Source of the DNA: Rusavskia elegans
Taxonomy: Eukaryota; Ascomycota; Lecanoromycetes; Teloschistales; Teloschistaceae
Reading direction: 5' to 3'
DNA: 31,014 nucleotides
NCBI GenBank assembly: GCA_011316305.1
Contig: SAUG01000207.1
Location: 1-31,014, forward strand
Both the position numbers and the translations under genes were made by a program. Of the stretch, positions 12,178-22,147 are shown piece after piece. Every line of letters starts with the position of its first letter. The first letter of the stretch is position 1. The notes below the pieces were generated by a model that worked only from the letters and a program-made list of their open reading frames with translations, did no database searches and was not told where the DNA came from.

Positions 12178-12730
12178 TATAATATTTTTATATATTATAT
12201 AATATTATATTCGAATCTAGCTACAGCTATAGATATAGTCTAAGCTATTGAATAATCAAAAAATTCTAGAATAGATTATTATTACTAGCTTTATATAGCC
12301 GTAAAGGTAAGATTATAATATTATAAAATATTTTTACTATAAATTTAATTATAAAAAAAATAGAGATAGTATTTAATAATTATATTAACGACTAATAAAA
12401 GAAGTTATCTAATAGAAATAAAAAGCGACATATATAGTAAAAGGGCCGACGCGTCTAATAGAGCCGATCTACTAAATAGAGACAGCTCTATAGCTCTAGC
12501 GGCTCTAATTAAACTATATTATTAATCCGTTTATTTAGTTAATAAACGTAAATATTTCTATAGAATAATAGACGTATTATATATATAATGAAAAAGCTAA
12601 TATATTCGATAAAGTCGATTTGTTAAAAAGAGACGATTTTATAGCTCTAGCGATTCTAACTAAACTAGGCTATTAGTCAGTTTATTTAATTAATAAACGT
12701 AAATATTTCTATAAAATCGTAGACGTAATA
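12178..12730 (-). repeat. LTR of element D (5' LTR) with a ~150-bp internal tandem duplication
   Basis: The LTR starts TATAATATT at 12178 (RIPed TGTAACG). Its terminal ~150 bases are present twice: about 12430-12578 and 12581-12730. Both share an AGCTCTAGCG block followed by TTAATAAACGTAAATATTTC. Only the second copy is followed by the target duplication TTTAT, so the duplication lies inside the element. Confidence 0.8.
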
Positions 12731-13046
12731 TTTATTTTCGTATACGGGAAGGTGATCGGGAATCAAAATCTTTTAAACAAAGGAAGCAAGTATACAATGT
12801 TACGTATCGTTTAAAAACTGTTCTATAATAATACTATTGTCCGAAAAAGATTGAACGGACGTTCGAAACAGCTATAGCAGATTCAGATCACTATTATATA
12901 AGTATTTTCGAATAGTAATACGAGCTTGCGAGCTTAAAATCGGCTAGAATAAAAGTGAAATATATAACTGGTAGTTTGCTACTATATACGCAAAATACGG
13001 CTGTACGCGCCATCAATGTTTAAATACGGGCATTTGGTATTTGATA
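12731..13046. other. Low-RIP island, no gene recognised
   Basis: Unlike its neighbours this stretch holds many CpA and TpG dinucleotides (for example around 12770-12800 and 12950-13040). It begins with the right target duplication of D (12731-12735), so it is the DNA into which D inserted. No reading frame, tRNA or inverted repeat is evident. It is probably unique-sequence spacer that RIP did not reach. Confidence 0.45.
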
Positions 13047-13339
13047 TATACGAAACCGATAAAATACGTTTGGCGCGAATTTCACGTCACGTATACTATA
13101 CCGGCAACCTTTTTTTTCGATCAATATTTATAATTATATAGAAAATCTTCCGGTTAAATAAAAAAGAGTAAAATAAAAATTCTAGTGTTAGAAAATAAAA
13201 TTTATAATTAATTATAATTTCTATTAATCATAATATCTATAGTTTTATTCTTTGAATCAAAAATTAATTTAGAAAAAGTTGCCGGTATAATATACGTAAC
13301 GTAACAATCGCGTTAGACGTATCGTACCGATTTCGTATA
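13047..13339. mobile_element. Inverted-repeat element (MITE-like), ~65-bp arms
   Basis: The left arm starts TATACGAAACCGAT (13047) and ends CCGGCAACCTTTTT (~13114). The right arm (about 13273-13339) is its inverted complement with a few differences. The arms enclose ~160 bases of AT-rich DNA without coding potential. A third partial copy of the outer end follows at 13347. No target duplication was established; the superfamily is unknown. Confidence 0.65.
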
Positions 13340-13346
13340 TAGTAAA

Positions 13347-13385
13347 TATACGAAACCGATACGATATTTTTAGCGCCGAAACGTA
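13347..13385. repeat. Extra end-copy of the 13047-13339 inverted repeat
   Basis: TATACGAAACCGATACGAT matches the left-arm start at 13047 and continues with a similar GCGC-containing word. It is in direct orientation to the left arm and head-to-head with the right arm. It may be the edge of a second, truncated copy. Confidence 0.6.
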
Positions 13386-13577
13386 ATCATTTTACTAAAT
13401 TAAAATTTAGTAAAAATTTTAGTTATACATTTATATATATATTTCATTTTCTATTATTTTTTTACTATATTAATTATAAAATTTAAAATCTTTTTCAATT
13501 GAATAATATATTAATTAGTAATATTATAAAACTTTTATTATATTTTGAAACGATAATTTCATATATAAAATTATCGG

Positions 13578-13759
13578 TAAAGACTTTCTTCTAAACTATT
13601 AACGATCGCCCGCCGTTATTTCTATTTTTAGAATCTATAGAAATATTAGATATCGATAGAATAATCGTATATAGATATACGGTTAGTTAGAAACGCCTAA
13701 TAGAATAGATTTTAGAAATTAATCTTTTCGTCCAAATATTATAGTAAAGAAAGTCTTTA
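13578..13759. mobile_element. 182-bp MITE-like element with 13-bp inverted repeats
   Basis: TAAAGACTTTCTT (13578-13590) is exactly inverted at 13747-13759. If the outer TA pairs are the target duplication, this has the form of a non-autonomous Tc1/mariner-Fot1-type element. It has no coding content. Confidence 0.5.
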
Positions 13760-13841
13760 TTTTATATTAGCGCCGAATCTTTAAAATAAATTAGAATAAA
13801 TTAGAGGAATTTCTATTAATAGAAAATAAAAAACAACTATA

Positions 13842-13907
13842 TACCGTAATATAATACTATAGATATTTAATGATCGAATTAAAACTCTACCGTAATATAA
13901 TACTATA
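13842..13907. repeat. Direct repeat, 20 bp at 46-bp spacing
   Basis: The word TACCGTAATATAATACTATA occurs at 13842-13861 and again at 13888-13907. No further copies follow, so this is a short local duplication. Confidence 0.7.
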
Positions 13908-14428
13908 CGTATTCAAAGATCTAAAAATAGTAGAAAAAAAGATCAATAGATAGAATCTCTAATTTGATAACTTTATAATATCTAGTAGAAAAAGATCTAT
14001 TAATTTTCGATAGAATAGTTAGTTATTATCGATAAATTTCTATCTAAACTTTAATTTAAATAGAAGGTTTTTATCTACGCTTCGATCGATAAATCTATCC
14101 GATACTATAATAATATACGGCGTAGTAAAATCTAATTTATTCTACTAATATCTACAGTTAATAGCTAATTTTCCTATATAAATAAATGTCTATTATTTTC
14201 AATTATTAGTCGTATTTATTTTCTAAATATAAAATAGAGCTATTATAGTATAGAACAAATAGTTAAATAGTTTAAAATATCTTTCTATTTTAGATAAACT
14301 TTTTTCTTTATTATTGAAATGTTATCGTATTAAATAATAATAGTATATACTATAACCTTTAAATAAAAAAAGTTATCGAAACTGCTAGATATATTATTAA
14401 ATATCTATCTTTTTATTCGTCGAACTAT
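13908..14428. other. RIPed spacer left of the nested stack
   Basis: The DNA is AT-rich, with CpA and TpG scarce. No recognisable reading frame, inverted repeat or RNA gene was found. Confidence 0.4.
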
Positions 14429-14436
14429 CGTCTAAT
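14429..14436. repeat. hAT-2 left target-site duplication
   Basis: CGTCTAAT lies just left of the TAGACTGG end and is repeated exactly at 26388-26395, nearly 12 kb away. Confidence 0.88.
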
Positions 14437-14887
14437 TAGACTGGCTATTTCGGATCGAATTCTTGTCGATATTTCGAAAACTCGATTTAAGTTTTAGTAA
14501 ATCGATTTAACTCGATCTATTAAACGATATAAATCGATTTCTAAAATTAGAATTAAAAATCAGATCGGGTAATAGAATAGAAATTAATGAAAATACGATA
14601 CGATTTATTAAACCTTTTATATATAGTATAATATAATAAATAAATAATTAATTAATTGATTAATCAAATTTTTCGTAAGGTAATATATTTAGATAATATA
14701 TTTAGCCTAATAAAAAGCCTTTTAGCTAGTATAATTAATTAACTAATTTTTTTTAAATAGATAGATATAAATTTTATATTAGAAATATCTTTTTATATTA
14801 GAATTAACGGTTTTAGTAGATTAAATCCGAAAATTCGAACTTAACCCGGAACCGAATTAGTTTAATATCTAGAAAAGTCGAAACCGA

Positions 14888-14892
14888 TTCGG
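14888..14892. repeat. Element A1 left target-site duplication
   Basis: TTCGG precedes the LTR at 14893 and recurs at 26297-26301 directly after the far LTR. Five bases is usual for Ty3/Gypsy integration. Confidence 0.85.
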
Positions 14893-15302
14893 TATAACGT
14901 CTCTGTATATCAGAAGGCGTTACGCTCGAGCCTAGCTATAGCCGTAGACGTAGTCCGAACTACTAAATAGTAAAAAAGTCTTAGCGTAGATTATTATAAC
15001 TAATTCTATATAGCCGTATAGGTACGGTCGTAATATAATAAAGTATTTTTATTATAGAAGTAATTAAAAAGAAAATAACTAAAAGTATTTAATAATTATA
15101 TTAACGACTAACGTAAAAAGCTATCTAATAGAAATAAAAAGCGATATATATAATAAAAGTAGTCGATAGTACCGATAGGTAGCTATCTATTAAAAATTTC
15201 AACTAGAAGGTCGATTATAGCAGCTATAGATAGCTATAGATAATTAGTTCCATTTAGCTAGCTAATTTTCTAGAATATTTCTATAGAATCGTAGACGTAA
15301 TA
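14893..15302 (-). repeat. LTR of A1 (3' LTR)
   Basis: Begins TATAACGTCTCTGTATATC and ends GACGTAATA on the plus strand. At 410 bp it matches the other family members in length and order of conserved words. Confidence 0.87.
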
Positions 15303-15906
15303 TAGCCCTTTCTATATCGCTTTCTATCTAGTATATTATCTTCCGCGGGGTATAAAAAAGATTTTAATCCTGCCTTTCTTTTCTATTTTTTAAATTTTTC
15401 TTATATATTCTCGAAAGGGAAATTAATTAAAATCTTTTCGTCGTATTTAATTAAAGAATATTATTATATCTTTTCTTTATTCTTTATATATTTATAATCT
15501 TTTAAAAGTTATAAAGGTTAAAGTTAGTAGTAATATTTATAGTAGTTATATTTAGGTTCAGAAATCATATAATTTTTTAATTTCTAATACTATCTATTTT
15601 ATCGTTTTTTAGTTTATTTTTCTCGATTTACTCTTCTATAAAGAAATATCTCGAGGATAAAAAAAATAAACTTCGTTCTAATATTTCGAATATTTTTAAA
15701 AAATATTCCGAAGCTCGCCGTCGTATTAAATCCTTTTTAGATTTTAAAATGAAAATTTATAATTAGCGTTTTATTTAGGGGTCGAATTTTCGTCGGCTTT
15801 TCGGAAAGTAAAAGTATTTTATTATTTATTATCGCGCTTTAGATAAACGTAGAAGTAATTTTATCGTTTAGAAATAATATTTTTTATTTTATTTTAACGA
15901 GCTCGA
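15303..15906 (-). pseudogene. A1 3' part: end of the Gag-tail ORF
   Basis: The minus strand aligns with 22148-22760 of A2. The conserved C-terminal motif reads LLKDYKYIKNKEKI here, against ILKDYEYIKNKEKI in A2, and is preceded by a Tyr-rich YNYYKYYY-like segment whose Tyr codons could be former Cys or His. It continues, across the small inserted element, at 20592. Confidence 0.65.
15899..15906. repeat. Small TIR element left target-site duplication
   Basis: GAGCTCGA here and GAACTCGA at 20584-20591. The uninterrupted A2 sequence near 22765 confirms that these two points are contiguous in the empty site. Confidence 0.78.
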
Positions 15907-16045
15907 TTCTCGCCGGAATGGATTGGAAAAATCTATTGGAGTTTGATATAGTAGACCTTTTTGAATTGGTATGGTATAGGTTTTAGAAACCGTTAACCCA
16001 ATCTATTTAAATAGTATATATTCTTTAAATTGTCCTACGTATTGT

Positions 16046-16050
16046 TCTAC
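16046..16050. repeat. Element B left target-site duplication
   Basis: TCTAC here against TCTAT at 20415-20419; the last base differs by a C-to-T change. Confidence 0.6.
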
Positions 16051-16461
16051 TATTACGTCCACGATTCTATAGAAATTCCCTGGAAAATTAGCTAGGCAAG
16101 CGAGTCTAATTATCTATAGTCGCCTATAGCCGCTATAGCCGCTCTTTTCGATAGGGCTTTTAGTACGCGGCTACCTGTCGGCTATTATAGCTACATTTAA
16201 TATATATATCGCTTATTACTCCTATAGATAGCTTTTTTTATTAATTATTAATATAATTATTAAATATATTACTACTATTCTCTTTTTAATTTTTTTTTAT
16301 AATAAAGATACTTTATAATATCGTAACCGTACTTCTGCGGCTATATAGAATTAGTTATAATAATCTACGTTAGAACTCCTCTACTATTTAGTAGCTCGGA
16401 CTATATCTATAGCTATAGCTAGGCTCGAGCGTAACGCCTTCTAATATATAGAGATATTATA
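16051..16461 (+). repeat. 5' LTR of element B
   Basis: In element sense it begins TATTACGTCCACGATTC (ancestral TGTTACG) and ends GAGATATTATA (ancestral GAGACGTTACA). It is the inverse of the A1/A2 LTRs as written on the plus strand. Confidence 0.87.
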
Positions 16462-17120
16462 TTTTAACGATTCCGGAAGATAGATAAAAATCGGATTTTT
16501 ATTTAACTAATATTACTCGGAAAATCTATAGAAGCTTTAGTTAATTTAGGCGCTACTCGGAATATTATATTAGAAAATTATATAAAAAGGTTTAACGTCC
16601 CTTTAATTAGAAAAACGGAACTTTATTTTATAAAAATTATTAATAGAATAGAGTTTATTAGAGTTAAATATTAGACTAAACCTTTATAGATACGAATTTT
16701 TAGATATAAAAAAAGAATCATTTTCGATATTATAAAAATATAAAAAGATATATACTTAGATTTCCTCTAGTTTATATTATAGAATCTAGAAATCGTTTAG
16801 AAAATAATATAAATAAAAATTAGAAACTACCTATTTAGAATATCTAAAAGGTTGGCCGAGATATAGAAAATATATAGTATTTTTACTCGGAAATAGTAGA
16901 CTAAAAAGAAATTAGCTATTATAGATAGAATTCTATAAATCTTTAAAAATTTCTAGGATATATTAAAGGAACCGGAAAGAAAGTTATCCTTACCGGTTTA
17001 TATCTAGAAAAGCTACGAGATTATTATTACGGATTCGGAAAAGCTAAAAGCTAGACTAATATATAGATTGAGTAATAATTAATAAAAAGTATAATAATAA
17101 TATATTAACTATAATCTTAA

Positions 17121-17253
17121 AGCCTGGTGGCGCAGCGGCAACGCTGCGTGACCGGGAGGCCTAGCGGATCCAGCGCTTTTCGGAGTTAGCGGAGTTAATC
17201 TAACGGGTCGGAGGTTCGAATCCCTTAAAGGCTAACTAATACTTGAGTTTTTT
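17121..17253 (+). tRNA. tRNA-like Pol III unit, probably a pseudo-tRNA or SINE head
   Basis: TGGCGCAGCGG (17128-17138) fits the A box and GGTTCGAATCC (17213-17223) is a perfect B box. Six T residues at 17248-17253 would end Pol III transcription. A T-arm, a GGGTC variable loop and an acceptor with 5 of 7 pairs (17121-17127 with 17227-17233) can be drawn, but the T-stem has a mismatch, and the anticodon arm is not convincing: the A-to-B spacing needs ~35-40 extra bases, by intron or insertion. No anticodon is assigned. It is GC-rich and keeps CpA and TpG, unlike the RIPed pol around it. Confidence 0.55.
17248..17253 (+). terminator. Pol III terminator of the tRNA-like unit
   Basis: A run of six T on the plus strand begins 25 bases after the B box and 14 bases after the predicted discriminator base. 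Confidence 0.5.
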
Positions 17254-20009
17254 CTATCGACCCTAGTCGATTTTTATATAGAGTTTTTATATAGAGAACT
17301 TATATAAAAGATCGTCTCGGCCTAGCCCGATCGATCGGAGTAAATAAGTTAATTAAAGCTAAATAGATTACGGTTTCCCTTTAGGTTTTAGTCTAGATCT
17401 AGCTCCTTCGGAAGTCCTAAATTCGAGTTTTCGATAAAATACTTGAATATTAAATAATTACGTAATCTAATCGAATTAGCGCCTCTAGCGTTAGATTCGT
17501 AAAAAATTAAGATTAAAAATCCGAATGATTAATCGTATATATATAACTAAAACCTTAAATAAATATATATATAATATTCTAAATTAAAAATAGGATAACT
17601 AATTATATTCGTTTTAAAAAAGAATAGCGAGTTTAGACTTTACGTTAACTTTAGACGATTTAATATAGTAATATAAAAAAATAAATATCTACTTTCCCTT
17701 TTAGTAGATTTAAAGAGTAGAATCGGAAGAACCAAGTTTTTTACTAAATTTAACTTAAAAGATACCTTTAATTTATTAAAGTTTAAAATAGGGAACGAGT
17801 AGAAAATAGTATTAAGAATAAAATATAGGCTATTTAAATATTTAGTTATACTTTTCGGATTAATAAATATACCGGCGACCCTATAATATATAGTTAATAA
17901 AGTATTATACGACTATTTTAATATCTTTGTTATAGTCTATATAGACGACGTACTTATCTTTTTAGAAATAAAAGAGAAATATAAATAATATATCTATAAA
18001 ATATCATAGAAATTACGAGAATATAATTCTAGAATAAAAAAAGAAAAATCGGAATTCTTTAAACATAAGGTAATATTATTAGAATATATAATTAGACTAG
18101 AAAGTATCGCGATAGAGGTAAATAAGTTATTAATAATACGGGAATAGCCGATATCTAAAAATTAAAAAGATATTTAAAACTTTTTAGGATATACGAAGTT
18201 CTACTAAAATATAATAGAAAGCTATATAAAGAAAATAATTTCGTTAACAGATCTATTAAAAAATAATACTATATTTTACTAGACTAGAATAGAAAACGAA
18301 ATATTTAAAAAATTTAAGCAGAGCTTTATAATAGAGAAAGTATTAGAAATTCTCGATTCTAACGAATAAATTATCTTCTATATAGATATCTCCGATAGAA
18401 TAATCGGATTATATATATTATATAAACGAAAATCTCTAGAATATTATTCTAGGAAGTTAATACCGATAGAAGTTAACTATATAATAATAGATAAGAAAAT
18501 ATTAGTAATTATTACTAGCTTAATATATTAGAAAATATATATAAACAGAATAAATAAAAAAGTAGTAATCTATATAGATTATAAAAACTTCCTCTTATTT
18601 CTAATTAATAAAGAATTTAACTAAAGATAAATAAGATAGATAGAAGAAATAACCTATTACGACTTTAAAATCAGATATATTAAGGGTATAGATAATATAG
18701 TTTCCAATCCATTTAATAGAAGGGCGGATTATAAAGCTATAGAAAAATTAACTAGACTACTTTTAAAAGAACGGAAGCTTCGGAAGAAATAAATAATATA
18801 ATCTAATAAGTTTATAATTCTAAAATAGTAAACTATTAAAGAATTACGAAAATATTAAAAAGAATATAAAAAAAAACCAATATATTAATACTAAAAAAAT
18901 ATATTAAAGAATTTATTAAAAACTGCCTAGAATATATAATATTAAAAAAAAGTCGATAGAAACCGGTAGAGAAACTCTAATCGACGTAAATACTAGATAT
19001 ATTCTATAAATAAATCGTACTAGATTTCGTAATAGGTCTACCGGAATTAAAAGATTCTTTTATTTAAATATTATATAATATAATAATAATAATAATAGAC
19101 GGATTTATAAAGTACGTATAGTTCGTACTATATAAAATAATAATAATAATAGAATAATTTACGTTCCTTCTATTTCGAATAGTCTTCTATAAAAACGAAA
19201 TCGTAGAAAAAATTATATTAGATAAAGATAAGCTTTTTATCTCGAATTTTATAAAAGAACTAATATAGATAGTAGGAATAGAGCAAGCTGTATTAATCTT
19301 ATTCTATCTGTAAACGGATAGGTAAAAAGAAAGAATAAATTAAATACTGGAAATTTATTTAAGGATCTATTATTTAAACGAAGAGGAAAATTAGGTATAG
19401 CTATTTCCGACGGCGTAAATAGCGATTAACTCTTCTTATAACGATAATATTTAGATATTACCTAATAAACTACTTTATAGTAAAGCTATCCGGAAAGAAA
19501 TTTATTTAGATATAAAAAACCCCGCGGTATAGACTTTCGTTAATAAAATAAAGAGTAATTGGGAGAAAGTAAAAATAAAAATTTAGAAAGTAAAATAGAA
19601 GATAGAGGAAAGAGTAGATAAGTTAAGAAAGTAGTATAATATCTAAAAAAGAAATAAGATATTACTTTTAATAAAAAACTTAACGGATAGAAAATTAGAT
19701 AAACTATATATAGGAGCTTTTAAAATTTATAACGTTAGAGAAATAACCATATACTTTAAACTTCTAGAAACCGGATTATTTTCTAAATTCTATATAGATT
19801 TACTTAAAAAAGCGCCGAGATAAATACTATTAGCTAAAGACTAGTACTATTAAAAAAAGAAGGAATACGAGGTTAAAAAAATTATCGACGAAAAAAAAAC
19901 GGATAAGTTCCTTATTAAATAGAAAGGATTCCCCGATAAAGAAAATACTTAGAAACTAAAGAAAAATCTTAGGAATATTTAGGAAACTTTAAAAAGATTT
20001 AGAAAAACG

Positions 20010-20024
20010 CTATAGAGGGAGTTA
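20010..20024 (+). promoter_or_regulatory. Candidate polypurine tract of element B
   Basis: TATAGAGGGAGTTAT directly precedes the 3' LTR at 20025. Its purine core AGAGGGAG would prime plus-strand DNA synthesis in an active element. The call rests on position and composition only. Confidence 0.4.
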
Positions 20025-20414
20025 TATTACGTCTACAACTCTATAGAAATTCCCTAGAAGATTAGCTAGATAAGAGAGTCTAATTATCTATAGCCGTTCC
20101 TTTCGATAGAGCTTTTAATACGCGGCTATCTATTAGCTTTTATAGCTATTTTTAATATATATATTACTTATTATTCCTATAGATAGTTTCTCTCGTTAGT
20201 TATTAATATATTTATTAAATATATTACTACTAATCTCTTCTTAATTACTTAATAATAAAGATATCTTATAATATCGTAACCGTACTTCTGCGGCTATATA
20301 GGATTAGTTATAATAATCTATACTAGGATTCTTTTACTATTTAGTAGTTCGGACTACGTCTACGATTATAGCTAGACTCGAACGTAATAACCTCTGATAT
20401 ATAGAGACGTTATA
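20025..20414 (+). repeat. 3' LTR of element B
   Basis: Begins TATTACGTCTAC and ends GACGTTATA. At 390 bp it is slightly shorter than the 5' LTR (411 bp), with small deletions in the middle. Confidence 0.87.
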
Positions 20415-20583
20415 TCTATCCGTTTCCTCGTCTAAAACGTATATATTAGGCTTAAATTAGGCCCTTTTTATAATCCACGAAATAATCTACACTATCTATA
20501 TCCTATACCACTATAATCCAAATCCTATTGATATAGGTTTTGAATTCTAAAACCCATACCAACCCAATCTATTCCGGCGAGGA

Positions 20584-20591
20584 GAACTCGA
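20584..20591. repeat. Small TIR element right target-site duplication
   Basis: GAACTCGA, matching GAGCTCGA at 15899-15906 in seven of eight positions. Confidence 0.78.
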
Positions 20592-21738
20592 TAATCTAGT
20601 TATATTTTACTTCTTTATTAGTTTTATACCAGCCGCGTAAAAGGTATCTATTAAGTCGGTTCCCGGATTCGATTCAGTTAATTTTAATTAGATTTTAAAA
20701 GAGTTTAATTTTTTCAGCCTCTAGAGACGATAATATAAAAGAGTATCTAGTTAAAAATTTCTTTTTTATATTACTTTATTTTCTTCGAATTATATATCGA
20801 TATTATAAAATACGTCTAAATCTACTAATATTTCCTCTAATTTCTAATTTTTAGCTACTATTTAGTCCTATAATAATAAGGTTAGAGACTATTATTCTTT
20901 AGTTATATATTTAATATAAAGTTCGGCGTTTTTTTATTCGATTTTTTATTTAGTTCTGGTATAGAATTATATTCGGCCCTTTCTATTTCTTAAATAGCGC
21001 TTTAATAGAATTCTTTGATATCGTCTATCTATAGTCCACAAATTATTTCTTAGTTTTTATTATATTTTAAAGCTATTTATATTAGTAGTTAGTAATATTC
21101 TTTCTAGATTTTAGTCTTCTATATTTCGCCTTCATTTTTAAAAAGAATATCGATTTTTTTAAATCTATTTATAGTCTATATATAATTTAATATCTAACTT
21201 TTATATAGAAGATTCTTATACGCGAGAAGATATATTATCTATAATTCTATTTTTCGTCTAACTATACTTTTTTATACTAGTATTCTAGAAATTAATTCTT
21301 TCTATTTATTTTCTAGTACTATATATTATCTAGAGCTTTCGATTACTATAAAGTCTAATATTCTAATAAATCTGTTTTTTATTTTCATTTTAATTTTCGT
21401 AACCCTATTATTTTACTAGGGATAATTTCAAATATATCCTTTAATCTGATTATATTATACTTTTATAATCTTTTTTTCATTCTTTCTATTTATAAGAGCT
21501 ATTATTTTATAATCTCTAATATTAATTTTAAGAGTTATTATTAGAGGTTTTTCTATTTTATATAACTTAAATTCTAATATTAACCCCTTTTTTTACTCTT
21601 TTTAATTCTATAGAATACTATCCTAACCTTTTCTTATTCGATAGATAGATAAGGTAATTATTATTATAGCAGGTTATCGAACTTTTAGTAATATTTTTTT
21701 TAGTTTTGTTCTCGGATAATTCTTCTATTACTTTAAAC
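20592..21738 (-). pseudogene. A1 middle part: protease-position region and tail of the Gag-type ORF
   Basis: The minus strand aligns with ~22770-23915 of A2. Near 21500 it reads IIALINRKN, the counterpart of IIAFINREE in A2. Toward 20600 it carries the start of the unrecognised tail. It ends at TAAAC (21734-21738), the target site of A2, and resumes at 25114. Confidence 0.68.
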
Positions 21739-22147
21739 TGTAACGTTCCTGTATATTAGAAGGCGTTACGTTTAAGCCTAGCTATAGCCGTAGATATAGT
21801 CCGAGCTACTAAATAGTAAAAGAATCCTAATATAGATTATTATAATTAATTCTATATAGCCGCAGAAATATAATTATAATATTATAAAGTATCTTTATTA
21901 TAAAATAATTAAAAAGAGAATAGTAATAATATATTTAATAATTATATTAACGGCTAATAAAAGAAGCTATTTATAGAAAGAATAAATAATATATATATTA
22001 AATATAGCTATAAAAGCCGATAGGTAGCCGTATACTAAAAGCTTTATTAAAAGGAATAGCTATAGTAGCTATAGGCGGCTATAGATAATTAGATTCGTTT
22101 ACCTAACTAATCTTTTAGAGAATTTCTAGAAAGTCGTAGATATAATA
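21739..22147 (-). repeat. LTR of A2 (3' LTR)
   Basis: Begins TGTAACGTTCCTGTATATTA on the plus strand, showing the ancestral TG end, and ends GATATAATA. Confidence 0.87.

Larger units (their letters stand above)
9785..12730 (-). mobile_element. LTR element D, Gag-type, most decayed copy
   Basis: Two LTRs of the common family (9785-10190 and 12178-12730) flank a ~2.0-kb interior read on the minus strand. The target duplication TTTAT lies at 9780-9784 and 12731-12735. The interior is about 0.55 kb shorter than in A2 and strongly RIPed, so D is probably an old copy with an internal deletion. The right LTR carries a tandem duplication of its end. Confidence 0.82.
16462..20024 (+). pseudogene. Pol polyprotein of element B (PR-RT-RH-IN-chromodomain), RIP-degraded
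   Basis: Protease: ALVNLGATRNII at 16534-16569; Asn and Leu are RIPed Asp and Ser of the DSG triad (16543-16551). Reverse transcriptase: RLFKYLVILFGLINIPATL-like block at ~17823-17883 and catalytic YIDD at 17938-17949. RNase H: FYIDISDR at 18376-18399, then KSLEYYSRKL and ITYYDFKIRYIKGIDN. Integrase: catalytic Asp at 19023 (DFVIGLPE), Asp at 19221 (DKDKLFISNF) and Glu at 19329 (KERIN), giving the D,D35E spacing in one frame. Chromodomain: ~19866-20000 (YEVKKIIDE, FLIK-KGFP). PR, RT and RH share one frame; IN and chromodomain are in another, so an indel lies near 18700-19000. Gln and Trp codons are stops throughout. A foreign Pol III unit lies between PR and RT. Confidence 0.9.
16051..20414 (+). 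mobile_element. Element B: Ty3/Gypsy chromovirus, Pol-only
   Basis: LTRs at 16051-16461 and 20025-20414 flank a 3.56-kb interior coding in plus sense for protease, reverse transcriptase, RNase H, integrase and chromodomain, in the Ty3/Gypsy order. The LTRs belong to the same family as those of A1, A2, C and D, in opposite orientation. After the left LTR about a dozen bases (TTTTAACGATT) match the A/C leader, then the sequence passes almost directly to the protease, so gag is missing. B is inserted in the small TIR element and is heavily RIPed. Confidence 0.9.
15907..20583. mobile_element. ~310-bp terminal-inverted-repeat element (MITE) split by element B
   Basis: The left end is TTCTCGCCGGAATGGATTGG. 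The right end, read on the minus strand, is TCCTCGCCGGAATAGATTGG. Its own DNA is 15907-16050 plus 20420-20583. An 8-bp duplication flanks it, which suggests hAT or a similar superfamily, but the ends differ from hAT-1 and hAT-2. Unlike the DNA on both sides it keeps many CpA and TpG dinucleotides, so it was hardly RIPed. It has no coding capacity. Confidence 0.82.

Noticed and set aside
17185..17204. Anticodon arm of a functional tRNA (GTTAG...CTAAC) with a TTA anticodon
   Set aside because: The loop would be 10 bases, position 33 would not be T, and 35 extra bases would separate it from the D arm. No anticodon can be assigned.
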